The translations under genes were made by a program, and so were the position numbers. This document shows, piece by piece, positions 35,337 to 46,668 of a stretch of DNA of 64,000 bases; within the stretch, counting starts at the first letter, position 1, and every line of letters starts with the position of its first letter. The notes below the pieces were generated by a model, which had not been told where the DNA came from, did not search any database, and saw only the letters and a list, made by a program, of their open reading frames with translations. The DNA comes from Pegoplata infirma (Eukaryota > Arthropoda > Insecta > Diptera > Anthomyiidae), in the NCBI GenBank assembly GCA_963921195.1, contig OY992539.1:135187182-135251181 (forward strand). The letters run 5' to 3'.

Positions 35337-35933
35337 TAGAACAGTTTAATGCTTTTAACCAAAAACTTAAATATATAAAGACTAGGCAATAGTCAATTCT
35401 TTTTGACGTTTAAAGGTGGTGTTAGTTTTACAAATGGTATCTGGGAAAGCTGGAAATTTTGTTTACCTTTTATTTTTCGTTTAATTTTGCTGGTTGTTTT
35501 GATTTAATTATATTCATTTCGTTTTTTTATTATGTATTTTTTTATTTTCAAGTGACACAACAATAATTTTCATTCATAATTTTAAAATTTTTTAATGTTT
35601 ATTTTTCGTTATTCCCAAATCGTTCCCAAAAACAAGATTGCCATCTGTAGATAACGACTTCGTTATTACTGACACTACTATTCATGAGTTACCCCTGACA
35701 AAATGAGCCACAAAGTTGGAGATAGAGGGTATTGTAAGAAATGAACTACCATTAAATTTCAATGAAGACATACATATTTTAAAATTATTTACCTTAGTAT
35801 TAGATTTATTACTTTTTTTGACTTGTTTACAACGCCTTTGTAAAAAGTTTGTGGGGCCTAAAAAAGAACTCGAGCTAAGTTTTCAAAACCCTTCGCGGGT
35901 TTTGGTCTACTATTAGAATGCGTTCATTATACA
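35337..35933. other. AT-rich spacer, nothing recognised
   Basis: The stretch is non-coding as far as I can see. GAACTCGAGCTAAGTTTTCA near 35867 is a local high-complexity patch of unknown origin; CCTTCGCGGGTTTTGGTCTA (35890) resembles CCGGAGGTTTTGGTCTTCTA (39676). Confidence 0.3.
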
Positions 35934-36232
35934 CAGAAAATAAAATCGCCAAATTTAAATCAACAAACATCAATTGTAAATCAACCAAACATGTTATCAA
36001 CCAAACATTAGTAAAAACGGCCGCCTGTTAGTCCATAATACAAAACTTTGATTTTGTTTTCAACAAACTCAGTCAAGTAATTTTATTTCATAATTCTTTT
36101 ATCATTTAAAAAAAAAAATAATTTGTCATATCAACAAATTGTGTTTGTGTTTGTTGAATTTGTTGAAAAAAAATAAGATTTTTTACTTTTGTCAAATCAA
36201 CAAATTGTGTGTTGATATTACAAATTTCCGTA
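35934..36232. repeat. CAACAAATTTGTTGA-type repeat
   Basis: CAACAAATTGTGTTTGTGTT and GTTGAATTTGTTGAAAAAA recur, ending TTACAAATTTCCGTATA. The complement, TATACGGAAATTTGTAATAT, starts a related block at about 45999-46260. Confidence 0.6.
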
Positions 36233-36234
36233 TA

Positions 36235-38490
36235 CACTGAAAAAAAAGACATAACTAAATTTAAGGAAAAAATGTCTTTGAAAATTTATCATGAAATTTC
36301 CTAAAGTTTAGTTAAATTTAACTTAAAAATGAGAAATTTTCTTAACTATGAGGAAAAAATTTTAGTTCATTTACTTATAATTAGTTCAAAGTTTTCTTTA
36401 AATGGATTTTTTAAATATTAGGAAAAAAAATCTTACTGCGAAAGAAATTTTCCACAAATCTAAGAATCGTATCTTTATTTTTAAGACATATTTCTTAAAA
36501 AACAATTTAGTTCAAGTTTAGTTAAAATTTACTAAAAAAAACATCATCGTATTTCTCTTATTTGAATTGAGGAAGTGTACTTCTTAGAATTTAGTTAATG
36601 ACTTCTGAGAATTTAGTAAATAACTTCTTAGAATTTAGTTAAAAATTCAAAATGGCGATATCTCGAAAACTAAGCTAGATAGAGCGAAACGGACGAAATT
36701 TTCAAAAGAAAGACTACAAAGAAAAGTATGGAATAGCCTAGCTCTGCATATCTGTCGGGGTCTCAAGACCCTAATTTTAGATCTAAAATTTGAAATTCCC
36801 GAGATTTTATATATACATATTAAAGGCCTGCAAATGTTGAACTATATAACATACAACATAGTGTCACATGATGCAAGTGTCAATTCATGCCATGTCGCTA
36901 ATACATGTTTAACAATAACATGTGAAGGCATGTCGAATAAATTCAAAACAAATCTATGCATAGTCTTAAAAGTGTAATTGCATGCATGAACATAGAAATT
37001 GACCATGTCAACACATGCGACACATGCGACATGTGCAGCATATGACACAATTGATGCTTTTTTACCATTTGTATGGCTCATTATATGCAATTAAACTGCA
37101 AAAAATATTTAATTATGATATTTACTACTTTCAAGGATCTTCTTTTGAAGCTTTAATGAATAAAATATTTAAATATAAGTTCTTAAGTGGAAAAGAGAAA
37201 TTATTTATACATTTAATATATTTTTTTTTGTATTAATTTGTTATAAAACAATAAAAATTGTCTTTTATTGACTTTAGAACATATATAAATCTTAATTATT
37301 TCATATAAAATATAATATAATTATTATAAACTAGCGTTTTGTTTTATTGCACACTTCTTTTCATTACATTTTATTTTTAAATTTTAGTGAAATTATGCGA
37401 AGGATAACGGTAATCAAATAACGGAGCATTTATATTTTGTCTGTTAATAAATAATCTTATTGTATTTTAATGCTTTGTTTTTGTAAAAAAAAACTAGGGG
37501 AATTGTTTTATTGCCGTTATTTCAATTAACATAAGCTGGATTTTTTTGCTAACGTGTATAAATTATCCCATATAAATTTGACGTTTTTTAACTATGTATA
37601 TACGGCAAATTTATATCAAATTTGTATGGGATAATTTATACACGTTAGCAAAAAATCCACCTATAGCAAATGCTTTGAATTTAATTTATTTTTAATCAAT
37701 TATTTATTTGATTTAGGATTTTTATTAAAAAAACAATGAAGAATTTATATTTTTATGTAAGGTAGGCCAAACAGTATTAAAAACATGATGCAAAAGAACA
37801 TTAGAAGACATAATACTGAACTCAACAGGGTACAACAGCTTCGATAAGTTTTAATGACATGCTTAGACAGTGTGTTTGAGTAAGCATAACATGGCACAAC
37901 ACATTGTTTGAATTAACATGACATGGCATGACATGGATTTTTTGAAAAAGACATTTTTACAGAAAATGTTGAATTGTGCAGTACTTTAATACATATATCT
38001 CGGTAAATACTGCCAACACGAGAAAACGTCCAACGGCATATTTGTAGCTCTTGACACGTAGAACACTTCCGCAAAATACCCGAAAGCCCTCCGATTAATA
38101 GTTTTTGAGTTATCCGGTTTTTAAGATTCTCAAGACCCTATGAGGCCCCTTATTCCCGTATCTCAAAAACTAAGCAAGTTAGAGCGAAACGGACACAAGT
38201 TTTGGTTCAAAATCTATGGGGACCCTTAAAGGACCCAACGGGGTCTCGAGTTAACTGGGGTCCGAACCATGGGTCCAGGGTCTAGACCCAATCTATTTTT
38301 AAAATGTGAAGTATAATTTTTCCCATTTTCTAGTTAAAATTGGCTTAAAATTAAATAACTTTGTTTTCCTTATTTTTAGGAAAATTATGAACTAAAACCA
38401 AGAAAAAAAATCTTTGGAGCCAAATCATTCCCTCTTTTTCTCAAAATTGAGTTAATTTTCCCAGATTTTAGTTCACTTTTTTTTTGAGTG
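36235..38490. mobile_element. 2.26-kb TA-flanked CACTG/GAGTG-ended element
   Basis: TA flanks both sides (36233-36234, 38491-38492). Ends are CACTGAAAAAAAAGACATAA and CTTTTTTTTTGAGTG. It carries TATCTCGAAAACTAAGC near 36660 and TATCTCAAAAACTAAGC near 38160. An ACATG-rich stretch is at 36840-37040 and 37850-37940, and a 123-bp palindrome is nested inside. Confidence 0.68.
37537..37659. mobile_element. 123-bp palindromic MITE
   Basis: TGGATTTTTTTGCTAACGTG at the left and its complement at the right form arms of about 50 bp around TATATACGGC. Nested in the 36235-38490 element. Confidence 0.75.
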
Positions 38491-38569
38491 TAGGAGTACT
38501 TTCAGTGAAAAAATTAATTGTATTCACAGATATGGGGTCCATATAACAATTAATTTTTTTCTGTGTATG

Positions 38570-39130
38570 TTCCGGAGATATTTAAGTTTTAGTAAAACCA
38601 CTTTTTTAAAAAGATGAATTTTAAAGTTGGCAATATCTCGAAAACTGTTCTACTTTTTAAACTTTAGAGTGGAATTTCAAATGCACTTTTCGCACGAACT
38701 TTTGGCATTAGACAAACCTTAGTAAAATTTGATGCATAAAATGTTTGTTGAACATTTTAACCCTTTAGTTTAACCCTAATTTTAACCGTTTTAGTGGTGT
38801 TCTATGAGGGTATTTGAAAAAGGACAAAAATTACCCCTCTATTAATATGTTTTTAAAAAATAACCGACATCAAATTCCAATGAACATTATTTATCTCAGA
38901 AGCTGTTTTATAGCATTTTTTCGACTTGGTCCGCATGACTTTGGGGAAAAACTAATAGTGTCTAAGTGATAATTTACAATTTTACTTATTTACGCATTTT
39001 GCACGAACTTTTGTTGACAACCCCTAGTGAAATTTGAAGCAGAATTTTTTTTTGACAATTTTAACCCTTTTAACGCACGTGTTATTGGTGTTCTATGAAT
39101 ATATTAGAAAAAAAGTACCAAAATGACCCA
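38570..39130. repeat. Dispersed repeat block with ACGAACTTTTG units
   Basis: GCACGAACTTTTGGCATTAG at 38688 and GCACGAACTTTTGTTGAC at 39000 are two copies of the unit seen at 25726. The stretch before them matches the fold-back at 1500-1990. Confidence 0.55.
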
Positions 39131-39632
39131 AACAAGTGAGAGTGTTAAATTGGGCAATGCCGAATCTTTTATACCCTCCAAAATGCCAAAAAATTGTCAG
39201 GGGTGTTTTTTTTTTGGGGGGGGGGGGTGATGGGGTCAGTTGAGAGCACCTTCCTATCGCGATAAATACACCAAATGTTTCATTTATTTAACAAAAATAC
39301 AAAAAACATGTAAAAAACGTGTATTTTTTGAGAGGTTGGCTCAGTTCTTCAAGGGGAACTTTTTTCCCCTGGCTCAATTTTGCCCATTCACAAACATAAC
39401 CTGCCTATGAACATGAGACATATTTGTGCCAAACTTCAGGAGTCTAACTGTTTTATTTTGGACTGCATTGTGTTATCTACAGGCAGACGGACGGACATTC
39501 ATACAATGTCTTAGAATCGATCATGGGTCAATAAAATATATACTTTATGGGGTCCCCGGCCGATATTTCGATGGTTTACAAACGGAATGACAAAGTGAGT
39601 ATACCCCCATACAGTGGTTGGAGGGTATAAAA
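39131..39632 (-). mobile_element. Mini-me-like element, second subfamily, minus strand
   Basis: Reversed 3' end AACAAGTGAGAGTGTTAAAT followed by CCGAATCTTTTATACCCTCC, and reversed 5' end GAGTATACCCCCATACAGTG followed by GGAGGGTATA. A run of G lies at 39218-39227, in the place of the C run in 20630-20646. Confidence 0.72.
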
Positions 39633-40251
39633 TAGGAGATAGAAAGTTAACAAGTTCTAAGAAAAGAACCTTCACCGGAGGTTTTGGTCTTCTATTAGTA
39701 TACTTAAATTTTTTTTTGTTCCATTTAAGATTCACAAAAAAAAACTTGTTTTTTCAAATTTTATAACGATGATTACAAACTTTCATATAAATATACAAAA
39801 ATGTATAAACTAAATGAGAATTTCAAAAACTAAAAGTATAAAAATAAATAAAAAAAACTATTAAATTTTTACGAAATTATTTACTCAAATTTTGTTTTTA
39901 ATTTTTAAGTAAAATTACTCAATTATTTTTTTTTAAATTTAAACAAGTGATTACTCGATTTTTAATCCCATTTTTTTTTTGTGTGGAAAGTAAAAGATCC
40001 GAAAATAAAAATTGTTGGCGGTTGGAGATTTTGTTTTGAATTTTTTTTAACCACATCTAATATTAAGCAAATAATTTTTTAAACATTTTTTCTTCCAATT
40101 TTAGAAATTTCTTGAACTTAAGCAACGAAATACGAAGTAAACGTTGCTGTTTTAAAAGTCAGCTGATGCCGTTCATGTGGAACTCAATGTGCCAATAAAT
40201 TAATTCAACTTAACTAGTTTAATAAAACCATTATACAAATAAATAATAAAA
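39633..40251. other. Region upstream of gene 2, promoter not identified
   Basis: AT-rich, with no clear TATA box or initiator. ACGTTGCTGTTTTAAAAGTC near 40141 and AGCTGATGCCGTTCATGTGG near 40161 form the least AT-rich part and may be 5' UTR (inference). Confidence 0.3.
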
Positions 40252-40302
40252 ATGTCCAGCTTACTAGACCTCACTGATAGCCAAAAGCAAATTCTAGCAA
40301 AT
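40252..40302 (+). CDS. Gene 2 exon 1 with start codon
   Basis: Seventeen codons, MSSLLDLTDSQKQILAN, are followed by donor GTAAGT at 40303. No equivalent exon occurs upstream of gene 1 within the window. Confidence 0.82.
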
Positions 40303-43300
40303 GTAAGTTGATATTTTTAATATATCGCTCATTTACTTGTACAGTGTCATAAATCAAAAAACTTAATTTTTGAGTTAATGATACACACAAAAAAAAATTC
40401 CAATGAACGACTTTCATAGTATTTATGAACAAATTCATACAATTTATAAACTTTTTCATAATATTTATAAACTTTTTCATAGTATTTATGAATAAATCAT
40501 ATTATGTGAAATTTAAGAACTATTTAACATTTTTCATAAATACTATGAACAAGTTTATAAGTATTATGAAAATGTTAATAAATTGTATGAATTTGTTCAT
40601 AAATACTATGAAAGTCGTTCATTGGAAAAAAAAAAAATTTCTGTGTAATTGCAAGATTTGCACTACATATTTAAATCATGATTTCAAGTCAAAATTGAGA
40701 GAACGCGTCACTGGTAAAAGACTATGAAGTCTGTACTAAACATTTTTATTGATTTACCTAAATATTTTTTAGTTCCCTTCTTGTGTGGCAGATATTTTGA
40801 ATGAAACCCATGATGATTACTTTTTGACGCGTTGGTTGACAGCCGGAAAATGGAATCCTGAAAAAGCGGAAAAAATGTTGCGTATGGTAAGTACACAGAG
40901 ATACTGAATCAATTGATTAGCAACGAACGGTCACGGTGAATCTTTTCTGTATGCACTGGATAGAAATCTTAGTCTAATGTATGCACATATAAAATATTTG
41001 TTGTGGCCATTGAATTTTTTGACAATAAAAGAAATTTATTTGATTTATTGGATTTTGACTCAAACTATCATTTAAACTTTTCCATTTCTACAGAGTATGA
41101 AAACTCGCGATATGTGGAATGTAGAAAATTTGCACAAATGGGAACCCCCTCAAGCACTAAAGGACTATTTACCTTATGGAAAGGTGGGCTATGACAAAGA
41201 TGGATCTCCAAGTAAGTTTTTTAAACAAAAACACTCCTGCACACGTAAAAATATAATCACGCATCACAGAAAAATCTGCTTAATCATATGGAATTTGAGT
41301 CATATGACGGAAAATTTGAAAAAAAAAATCAATTGAAATCCGAAGATTCCAATTTAAATGTAAAAAACAATTGTAATAAGTAAAAGATCAATTGAAATTT
41401 GAAAAGCATCAACTGAAATGCCAACAAGATCAATTGAAGTTTCGAAAGGATCAAATCTGTGGACGTTTGACAAAAGCACTTATTTTTTTAAAAAAATATT
41501 TTTGGAGCTTTTTTTAAGAGACTGAAATGGTAAGAACTGGACGATTTTCTCAACATTTTTCAAGAGATCTGATAACCTGATATTTCCAATTGTTGAGATA
41601 TTTAGAAAAAATTATGGAAAAAGTGTTTGTTGTATACGAAAAAGTCGATTTTAATATATTTTTGACAAAAGAACCTAAATCGAAGTACATAAATGCTTTT
41701 GTCAAATGCCGAATCTTTTATACCCTCCTAAATGTAAAACAAAGTTTCGTTAGAAGCTTCTGTCTGTCTGTGGAAATGGTGATCCAAAATATTACACGGA
41801 GATGACTGAAACTTAACATATTTTTTGGAAGTTCTCCCGAGCAGTTTGGTATTGCATTTATGCGATATCGGTTCAGCGGTTCAAAAGTTATGAACGAAAA
41901 TGTAAGCACACCTCAAAAATTTGGGTACATTCAACATAACCTAAAAATACAAAATGCTTTAATTCGGCTGCTGATTGACATATGTGAACATAATTGAACG
42001 TCGAATGCTATTTAAACAAGTACGAACATATTTCTTGATAAAAAAAGAAAAAAATGGCGGATTTTTTTTACCCAATTGTTTTTCGCGGAATTTTTTTTTT
42101 CAAAAATTTATTTTTTTCAAAAGTAATTTCCTTTTAAATAAAGTTTTTTTGCAATAATCCTAATGAAATTGTATAGAGTATTGATATTTACATTATTTCC
42201 ATTGATCTTTTTATACCCTCCAACTACAGTATGGGGTAGAACTAAACCAACCTCTAAAAAAATACACGTTTTTACATGTTTTTTTGTATTTATGTTAAAT
42301 AAATGAAACATTTGGTATATTTATCGCGATGGTAAGGTGCTCTCAACGTGCCCCACTGACCCTATCAACTTCGCCCCCCCCCCCCAAAAAAAAACGCCCC
42401 TGTCAATTTTTTTTTTTTTTTACATTTTGGAGGGTATAAAAGATTCGGCACAGCCGAATTTAACACTCTCACTTGTTCAAATTATAATTGAACTTTTTCG
42501 AATTTCAATTGATATTATATGAATTACAATTAATTAAAAGGTGGATTTGTTTTTGACCTTTTTATTAATATAAATTACCAATGCTTTATTTAATTTTTCA
42601 ATATTTTCTTATTCCTTGAATAACATCATCAGGGACAGTATAAAAAATGCTTATATCTAGTTTATAAGAATATTTGATACTGGCCCTGATGATGTTATTC
42701 AAGGACTAACGAAATATTTTAGGAATAAAATAAATAATATTTTTCTACAAAGAGAACTTCGAGCTTGATTATTTATAAATACAATCAATCTTGGTCGAAT
42801 TGCTACTGGAATCGTCGAATTTTGATGATTTTTTAAATTCATACTCTTTAAAAAAATTTTTGTGATATAAATGAAACGTATACATTATTTTGTTTTCATG
42901 TAACCACACTGATAGAAAAACGCTTCATATCACCACTGAATGCAATTCATTATCACTGTTTCATTACAACAATGAAACATTTCATTTGCCGAATGAAATT
43001 TCAAACATATTGTGCAGGAATTTCATTAATTTTGATTCATAAGATTGCATAATTTCATTAAAATTTTTCATTAGATTAGTAAAAAATTATTCCTTTAATA
43101 AAACAAATTATTTTAATTGCAATTATATTTTCAATTTATTCGTAACGAAATACAGTTGCAAATTTCAAAAATTCCGAAGTTCCGAGTTAAGAAAATCATT
43201 TGAAATGTTTTTAGAAAAAAATCGGAAAAGTTTTCTAAGTCACAAAATTTTTTTACATTTTTTTGTTGAGTTTTGGAGGAGGGTTTAATTATGATTTTGA

Positions 43301-45841
43301 AAAAGACAAGAAAGTATCGGTAAAGCCCACATTATACAGACTTAACTTAATGAAAGAAAATGGGGGACATTTTGAATTATGTCATTTCAAAAATAAAAAA
43401 TAGTATTTATTCAATGAAAGCATTTCTTTTCAAAAATAAAGAGTAGCGTTAATTCAATGAATGTATTTCATAAGAATTAAATACTTTTTTCATTAAAGTT
43501 TTGAAAATATTCATAAAATAAAATTTATATTCTGTATGAAAAGTTTTCATTATTTTAATGAAACTTGTTCTTACAATTACCTTTTATGATACCTATTTCA
43601 TTAATTCAATGAAACCCTGCATATGTTCCTTTTTAACGTCATTTTTCATAACACTAATGTAGATTTTCTTTATTGTCATGTACAAATTTCTATCACTGCA
43701 GTGAATGAATTCACAAGCCTATTAAAATATTATGCATATCGGGAACAAATTTCATAAAATTTGCTTCATTAGATTTCGTAGTTTCATTTAAAAATTGTAT
43801 TAAATTTTGTTTATAAAACATGTAGTTTTTTGACACCTGTCGTAAATGTTGTGTCTGTTTAGTTTGTAGAAAAAGGTGCAAAATGTAGAAAGACAAGTTC
43901 GAGTGTTACATTCGGTGTTGCCGAATCTTTTATACATTTGATATTGCTGTGTATGTATTTGTTGCTTTATGTCTACATAATTATGTTAGGTGTAGCCAGG
44001 GAGTTAAATTGAAATTAACGAGGATTCGACACATGTGGGACCAGATAATATCAACGATTGTTTTGTAGACCTGGCATCGCCAAGAATTATTGCCAAAATC
44101 GAATTAGTAAGGTTGAGATTTTCCTTCACTTACCTACTGCTATTTAACCATTAATCAATCGATACTTTCATGCATTTCATGAAAAACTTCACAAAACGTT
44201 TGAAATTTTAAAAAACACATCTACGAATATTTTCACTATTTTCATTCCATTGACAGAAACTTAAATGACACCAGTTTGTTTCAGTGATGAGACCCGGCTT
44301 CAGTTGAAACCGTGAGTCTTTTTCATTAATCTAATGCCAATTTTCATTGCTTTAATAAAGGTTTTTTTTAGTGTAGAGTGGTGTGGGTACAAATAGCAGT
44401 CTAAGTCAGAGTTATAGAGAAAGGTAACAAATGGCGTTTGAAAAAGTAGTAAACAAAAACCGTATGGGATTGTTTACGAAATTGTATCACAAATCGGAAT
44501 CTGAGCGAGATGGAAGATACCAGTTCAGGGTTGCAAAAGTTGGTACAATTGTACTTTTTTTGGTACAATGCGAAGATCAAAAGTACAATGGTACACCAAT
44601 GACTTATTTGGTACAATTTAAGATCTTTCTCAGTTTATTCCTTTTTTTCGTGGAATTCCCCTAGTTAAAACGATTCGCGGTGGCAACTCAACTTTTGTAT
44701 CATTTTTATGTGATTGGATCCATGTTTGGCCAGATCTGAAATTGATGTAGAAATACATAAAAACCAAATTTTAATTAAATAAGTATATAAGGATGCTAAT
44801 AGATAGATTTAAGTAAATATGGACCGACAGAGAGCCGGGCAATCGTAGCAAAATCGACTCCAAAGAATTGTGCATCCATCGGTATACTCAAAGGTAGGGT
44901 AGGACCAATATCTCGGATAGCTGCCAGCCCTTTAGATATGGCAAAGCGTACTTTTTTTTAAAAATTATATGTATTCTGAAATATATTTTTGAAAATTGAA
45001 ATTTATTTTTATAAAATTTATGATATAACGAAAGAATGATACGAAAGAATGCTTCAATAACCGCTGAGAAGATATATGATTTCACTCTTTCAGTGCTCTA
45101 AACTGTGACATCGCCTACAGGAATCATGCGGTTTGAGTGCGCTCTTTGAGCTGCTTCCAGTTCATCACAAATTTCTGATAGGAATGTTTTCTCGATCGTC
45201 TTTTTTAATAAAAAAAATTAAAAATAAAATTTTTGGTACAATTGGGGTCGAAAAAGTACAATTTTAGGAGCTCGTTGGTACAATTTTGATGTTCTCATTT
45301 TGCAACCCTGTACCAGTTATACAGTAAGAATGCAGATTGTTTTTTTGTCTCTCTTTGTTTTACGTTTGAACTTTAGTGTGGTATTACCAGATTTTTCCAA
45401 TTATTGTTGGTGATGCCAGATCTACAAACCGGTCGATTCCTTACTCTATAACTCTGGTCTAAGTATTTATTTGGGTTGACAGATATACATGAGACCGGTA
45501 TTTATATTCTTTTACTAAACCCAATTTTTTGCTCTGTTCTTTTTCAGTTGTTGTTTGTCCTTTTTATAATCTTGACATCTATGGAGTCTTACATTCTTCT
45601 ACACGCTTTGATTTTATGCGTTACTCTGTCAAGTTATTAGAAGGTATATTAAAGGACGGTTACGAGCAAAGTAAACGTAATGGTAATCCCAATGCTCGTC
45701 AATTGGTTGTATTCTTTGATGTGGCCAATTTAGATGTTAAACAATTTACTTGGCGTCCAGCTGCTGAATTAATTATCAATACGGTTAGAGATCACGAACA
45801 ACATTATCCAGAAATTTTGAAAACCTGTTACATAATCAATG
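40252..45841 (+). CDS. SEC14-like protein, gene 2 (paralogue), exons 1-4, 3' part not found
   Basis: Exons 40252-40302, 40773-40886, 41094-41211 and 45548-45841 join in frame into 192 residues beginning MSSLLDLTDSQKQILAN. The start codon is the first ATG of the exon and is preceded by an A-rich context. Splice phases (0, 0, 1, 1) match gene 1, so the two are tandem duplicates about 31 kb apart on the same strand. The N-terminal motif that reads LRWLRARKWN in gene 1 reads TRWLTAGKWN here, changing two basic residues. After the donor GTAAGT at 45842 I find no counterpart of exons 5-7, so the GOLD domain either lies beyond 64000 or has been lost. Exons 1-4 carry no stops or frameshifts, which favours a living gene with a very large intron. 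Confidence 0.85.
40384..40645. mobile_element. 262-bp palindromic MITE in intron 1 of gene 2
   Basis: TA flanks both sides (40382-40383, 40646-40647). Arms read CCAATGAACGACTTTCATAG and its complement, continuing with TATTTATGAACAAATTCATA. The short reading frames here, rich in FIN and NKFI, are translations of this repeat. Confidence 0.82.
40773..40886 (+). CDS. Gene 2 exon 2
   Basis: Thirty-eight codons, FPSCVADILNETHDDYFLTR onward, lie between an acceptor ending TTTTAG at 40772 and donor GTAAGT at 40887. The length is identical to exon 2 of gene 1. Confidence 0.9.
41094..41211 (+). CDS. Gene 2 exon 3
   Basis: The exon encodes SMKTRDMWNVENLHKW and LKDYLPYGKVGYDKDGSP. Acceptor CTACAG ends at 41093 and donor GTAAGT starts at 41212. 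It has the same length and phase as exon 3 of gene 1. Confidence 0.9.
41330..41470 (+). repeat. 21-bp minisatellite relic in intron 3 of gene 2
   Basis: AAGATCAATTGAAGTTTCGA and related units match the GATCAATTGTAATTCGAAAAA array in gene 1 intron 6. More units in the other orientation lie at 42478-42535. Confidence 0.65.
41686..41830 (-). mobile_element. Mini-me-like fragment
   Basis: GCCGAATCTTTTATACCCTC is a reversed 3' end of the second subfamily; CTTCTGTCTGTCTGTGG follows. The rest is lost. Confidence 0.5.
42211..42477 (+). mobile_element. Short mini-me-like element, second subfamily
   Basis: Runs from TTATACCCTCCAACTACAGT to TTCGGCACAGCCGAA, then TTTAACACTCTCACTTGTT. The middle, including most of the (GTCY)n region, is deleted. 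Confidence 0.72.
42614..42704. mobile_element. 91-bp palindromic MITE
   Basis: CCTTGAATAACATCATCAGG and its complement form the two ends; the centre is TCTAGTTTATAAG. Confidence 0.7.
42907..44373. mobile_element. TTCATT-rich inverted-repeat element in intron 3 of gene 2
   Basis: The left end CACTGATAGAAAAACGCTTC and the right end AAAGGTTTTTTTTAGTG are loosely inverted; TA follows the right end. The body repeats ATTTCATTAA and AATGAAAC phrases. A mini-me-like 3' fragment (GCCGAATCTTTTATAC) is at 43920. Confidence 0.45.
44407..45456. mobile_element. Non-autonomous hAT element, TSD GTCTAAGT
   Basis: GTCTAAGT flanks both sides (44399-44406, 45457-45464). The ends are CAGAGTTATAGAGAAAGG and, from the right, CAGAGTTATAGAGTAAGG. 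A second hAT element is inserted at 44526-45310. Confidence 0.9.
44526..45310. mobile_element. Nested hAT element, TSD TACCAGTT
   Basis: TACCAGTT flanks both sides (44518-44525, 45311-45318). The ends are CAGGGTTGCAAAA and TTTTGCAACCCTG, with subterminal GGTACAATT repeats in both orientations. It lies wholly within the element with TSD GTCTAAGT and so is younger. Confidence 0.9.
45548..45841 (+). CDS. Gene 2 exon 4: CRAL-TRIO core
   Basis: The exon encodes IVVCPFYNLDIYGVLHSS through PEILKTCYIING. Acceptor TTTTCAG ends at 45547 and donor GTAAGT starts at 45842. The 4.3-kb intron before it carries MITEs, a mini-me-like element and nested hAT elements. Confidence 0.92.
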
Positions 45842-45998
45842 GTAAGTGGAAATCATGGAGAGATTATACAGTAAAAATCTGGGGGTGCTAATTCTCGGAG
45901 TCGATAGCGATCTAATTTCTAAACAGAAAAAAACGAATTATTATATTGACCCCCATATTTGTGAATACAATTATTTTTTTTACTGAAAGTGCTCCTAT

Positions 45999-46262
45999 AC
46001 GGAAATTTGTAATATCAACAAACGTTTGTAAATTTTGATTGTTGAAAAAAAGAATTTTGTTTTTTTTTTCAACAAAGAAATTCAACAAACACAAACACAA
46101 TTTGTTAATCTGACACAAGTAAAAAATCCTAAATTTTTTTTCAACAAAGAAATTCAACAAATTTGTTGATCTGACAAATGAAATTTTTTTTCAACAAATA
46201 AATTTAACAAACACAAACACTATTTATTGATATGATAAAACAATTTTGAAATAACATTACTT
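45999..46262. repeat. CAACAAATTTGTTGA-type repeat, second block
   Basis: TATACGGAAATTTGTAATAT, then several copies of CAACAAAGAAATTCAACAAA, the complement of 35934-36232. Located in intron 4 of gene 2. Confidence 0.6.
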
Positions 46263-46268
46263 GACTGA

Positions 46269-46668
46269 CAAGGGAAGTCTCCCTGGTGTCACCCTCCGAT
46301 CTTCATGAAATTTGGATATGTTGTTAAGAACGAAAATTAATTCGACACGTATTTTTTTTAGCGGCCCAAACTCATTTTTAGGGGGGGTCGATTTGTATGG
46401 GGGGAAATTGACCTTTTTCAGTTTTTTACGATTTACGCCTATTTAAAAAAAATAATATAGGCATGTGTGGTATCAGATTAAAGGTATTAAAAATACCTAT
46501 CTCGTGGTGCTAACAAGAGGCCAAATATTATTCGATTTAATAACAAAACTGTCCTAAAATTTTGGTATTTTACTCAATATGACGAAAAGTTGTTCATGTT
46601 TGGACATGTTCTTAGCACACGTAGATAAGTTTTCCAAAGACCTTTCATTTGGTATGTAACATGACTAG
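46269..46668. mobile_element. PIF-like MITE, second copy, interrupted by a hAT element
   Basis: Begins CAAGGGAAGTCTCCCTGGTG and matches 17326-17759 (CGATTTGTATGGGGGG, CCTTTCATTTGGTATGTAAC). It ends where the TSD of the hAT element starts. The few bases after that element (55088-55111) may be its continuation. Confidence 0.75.
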
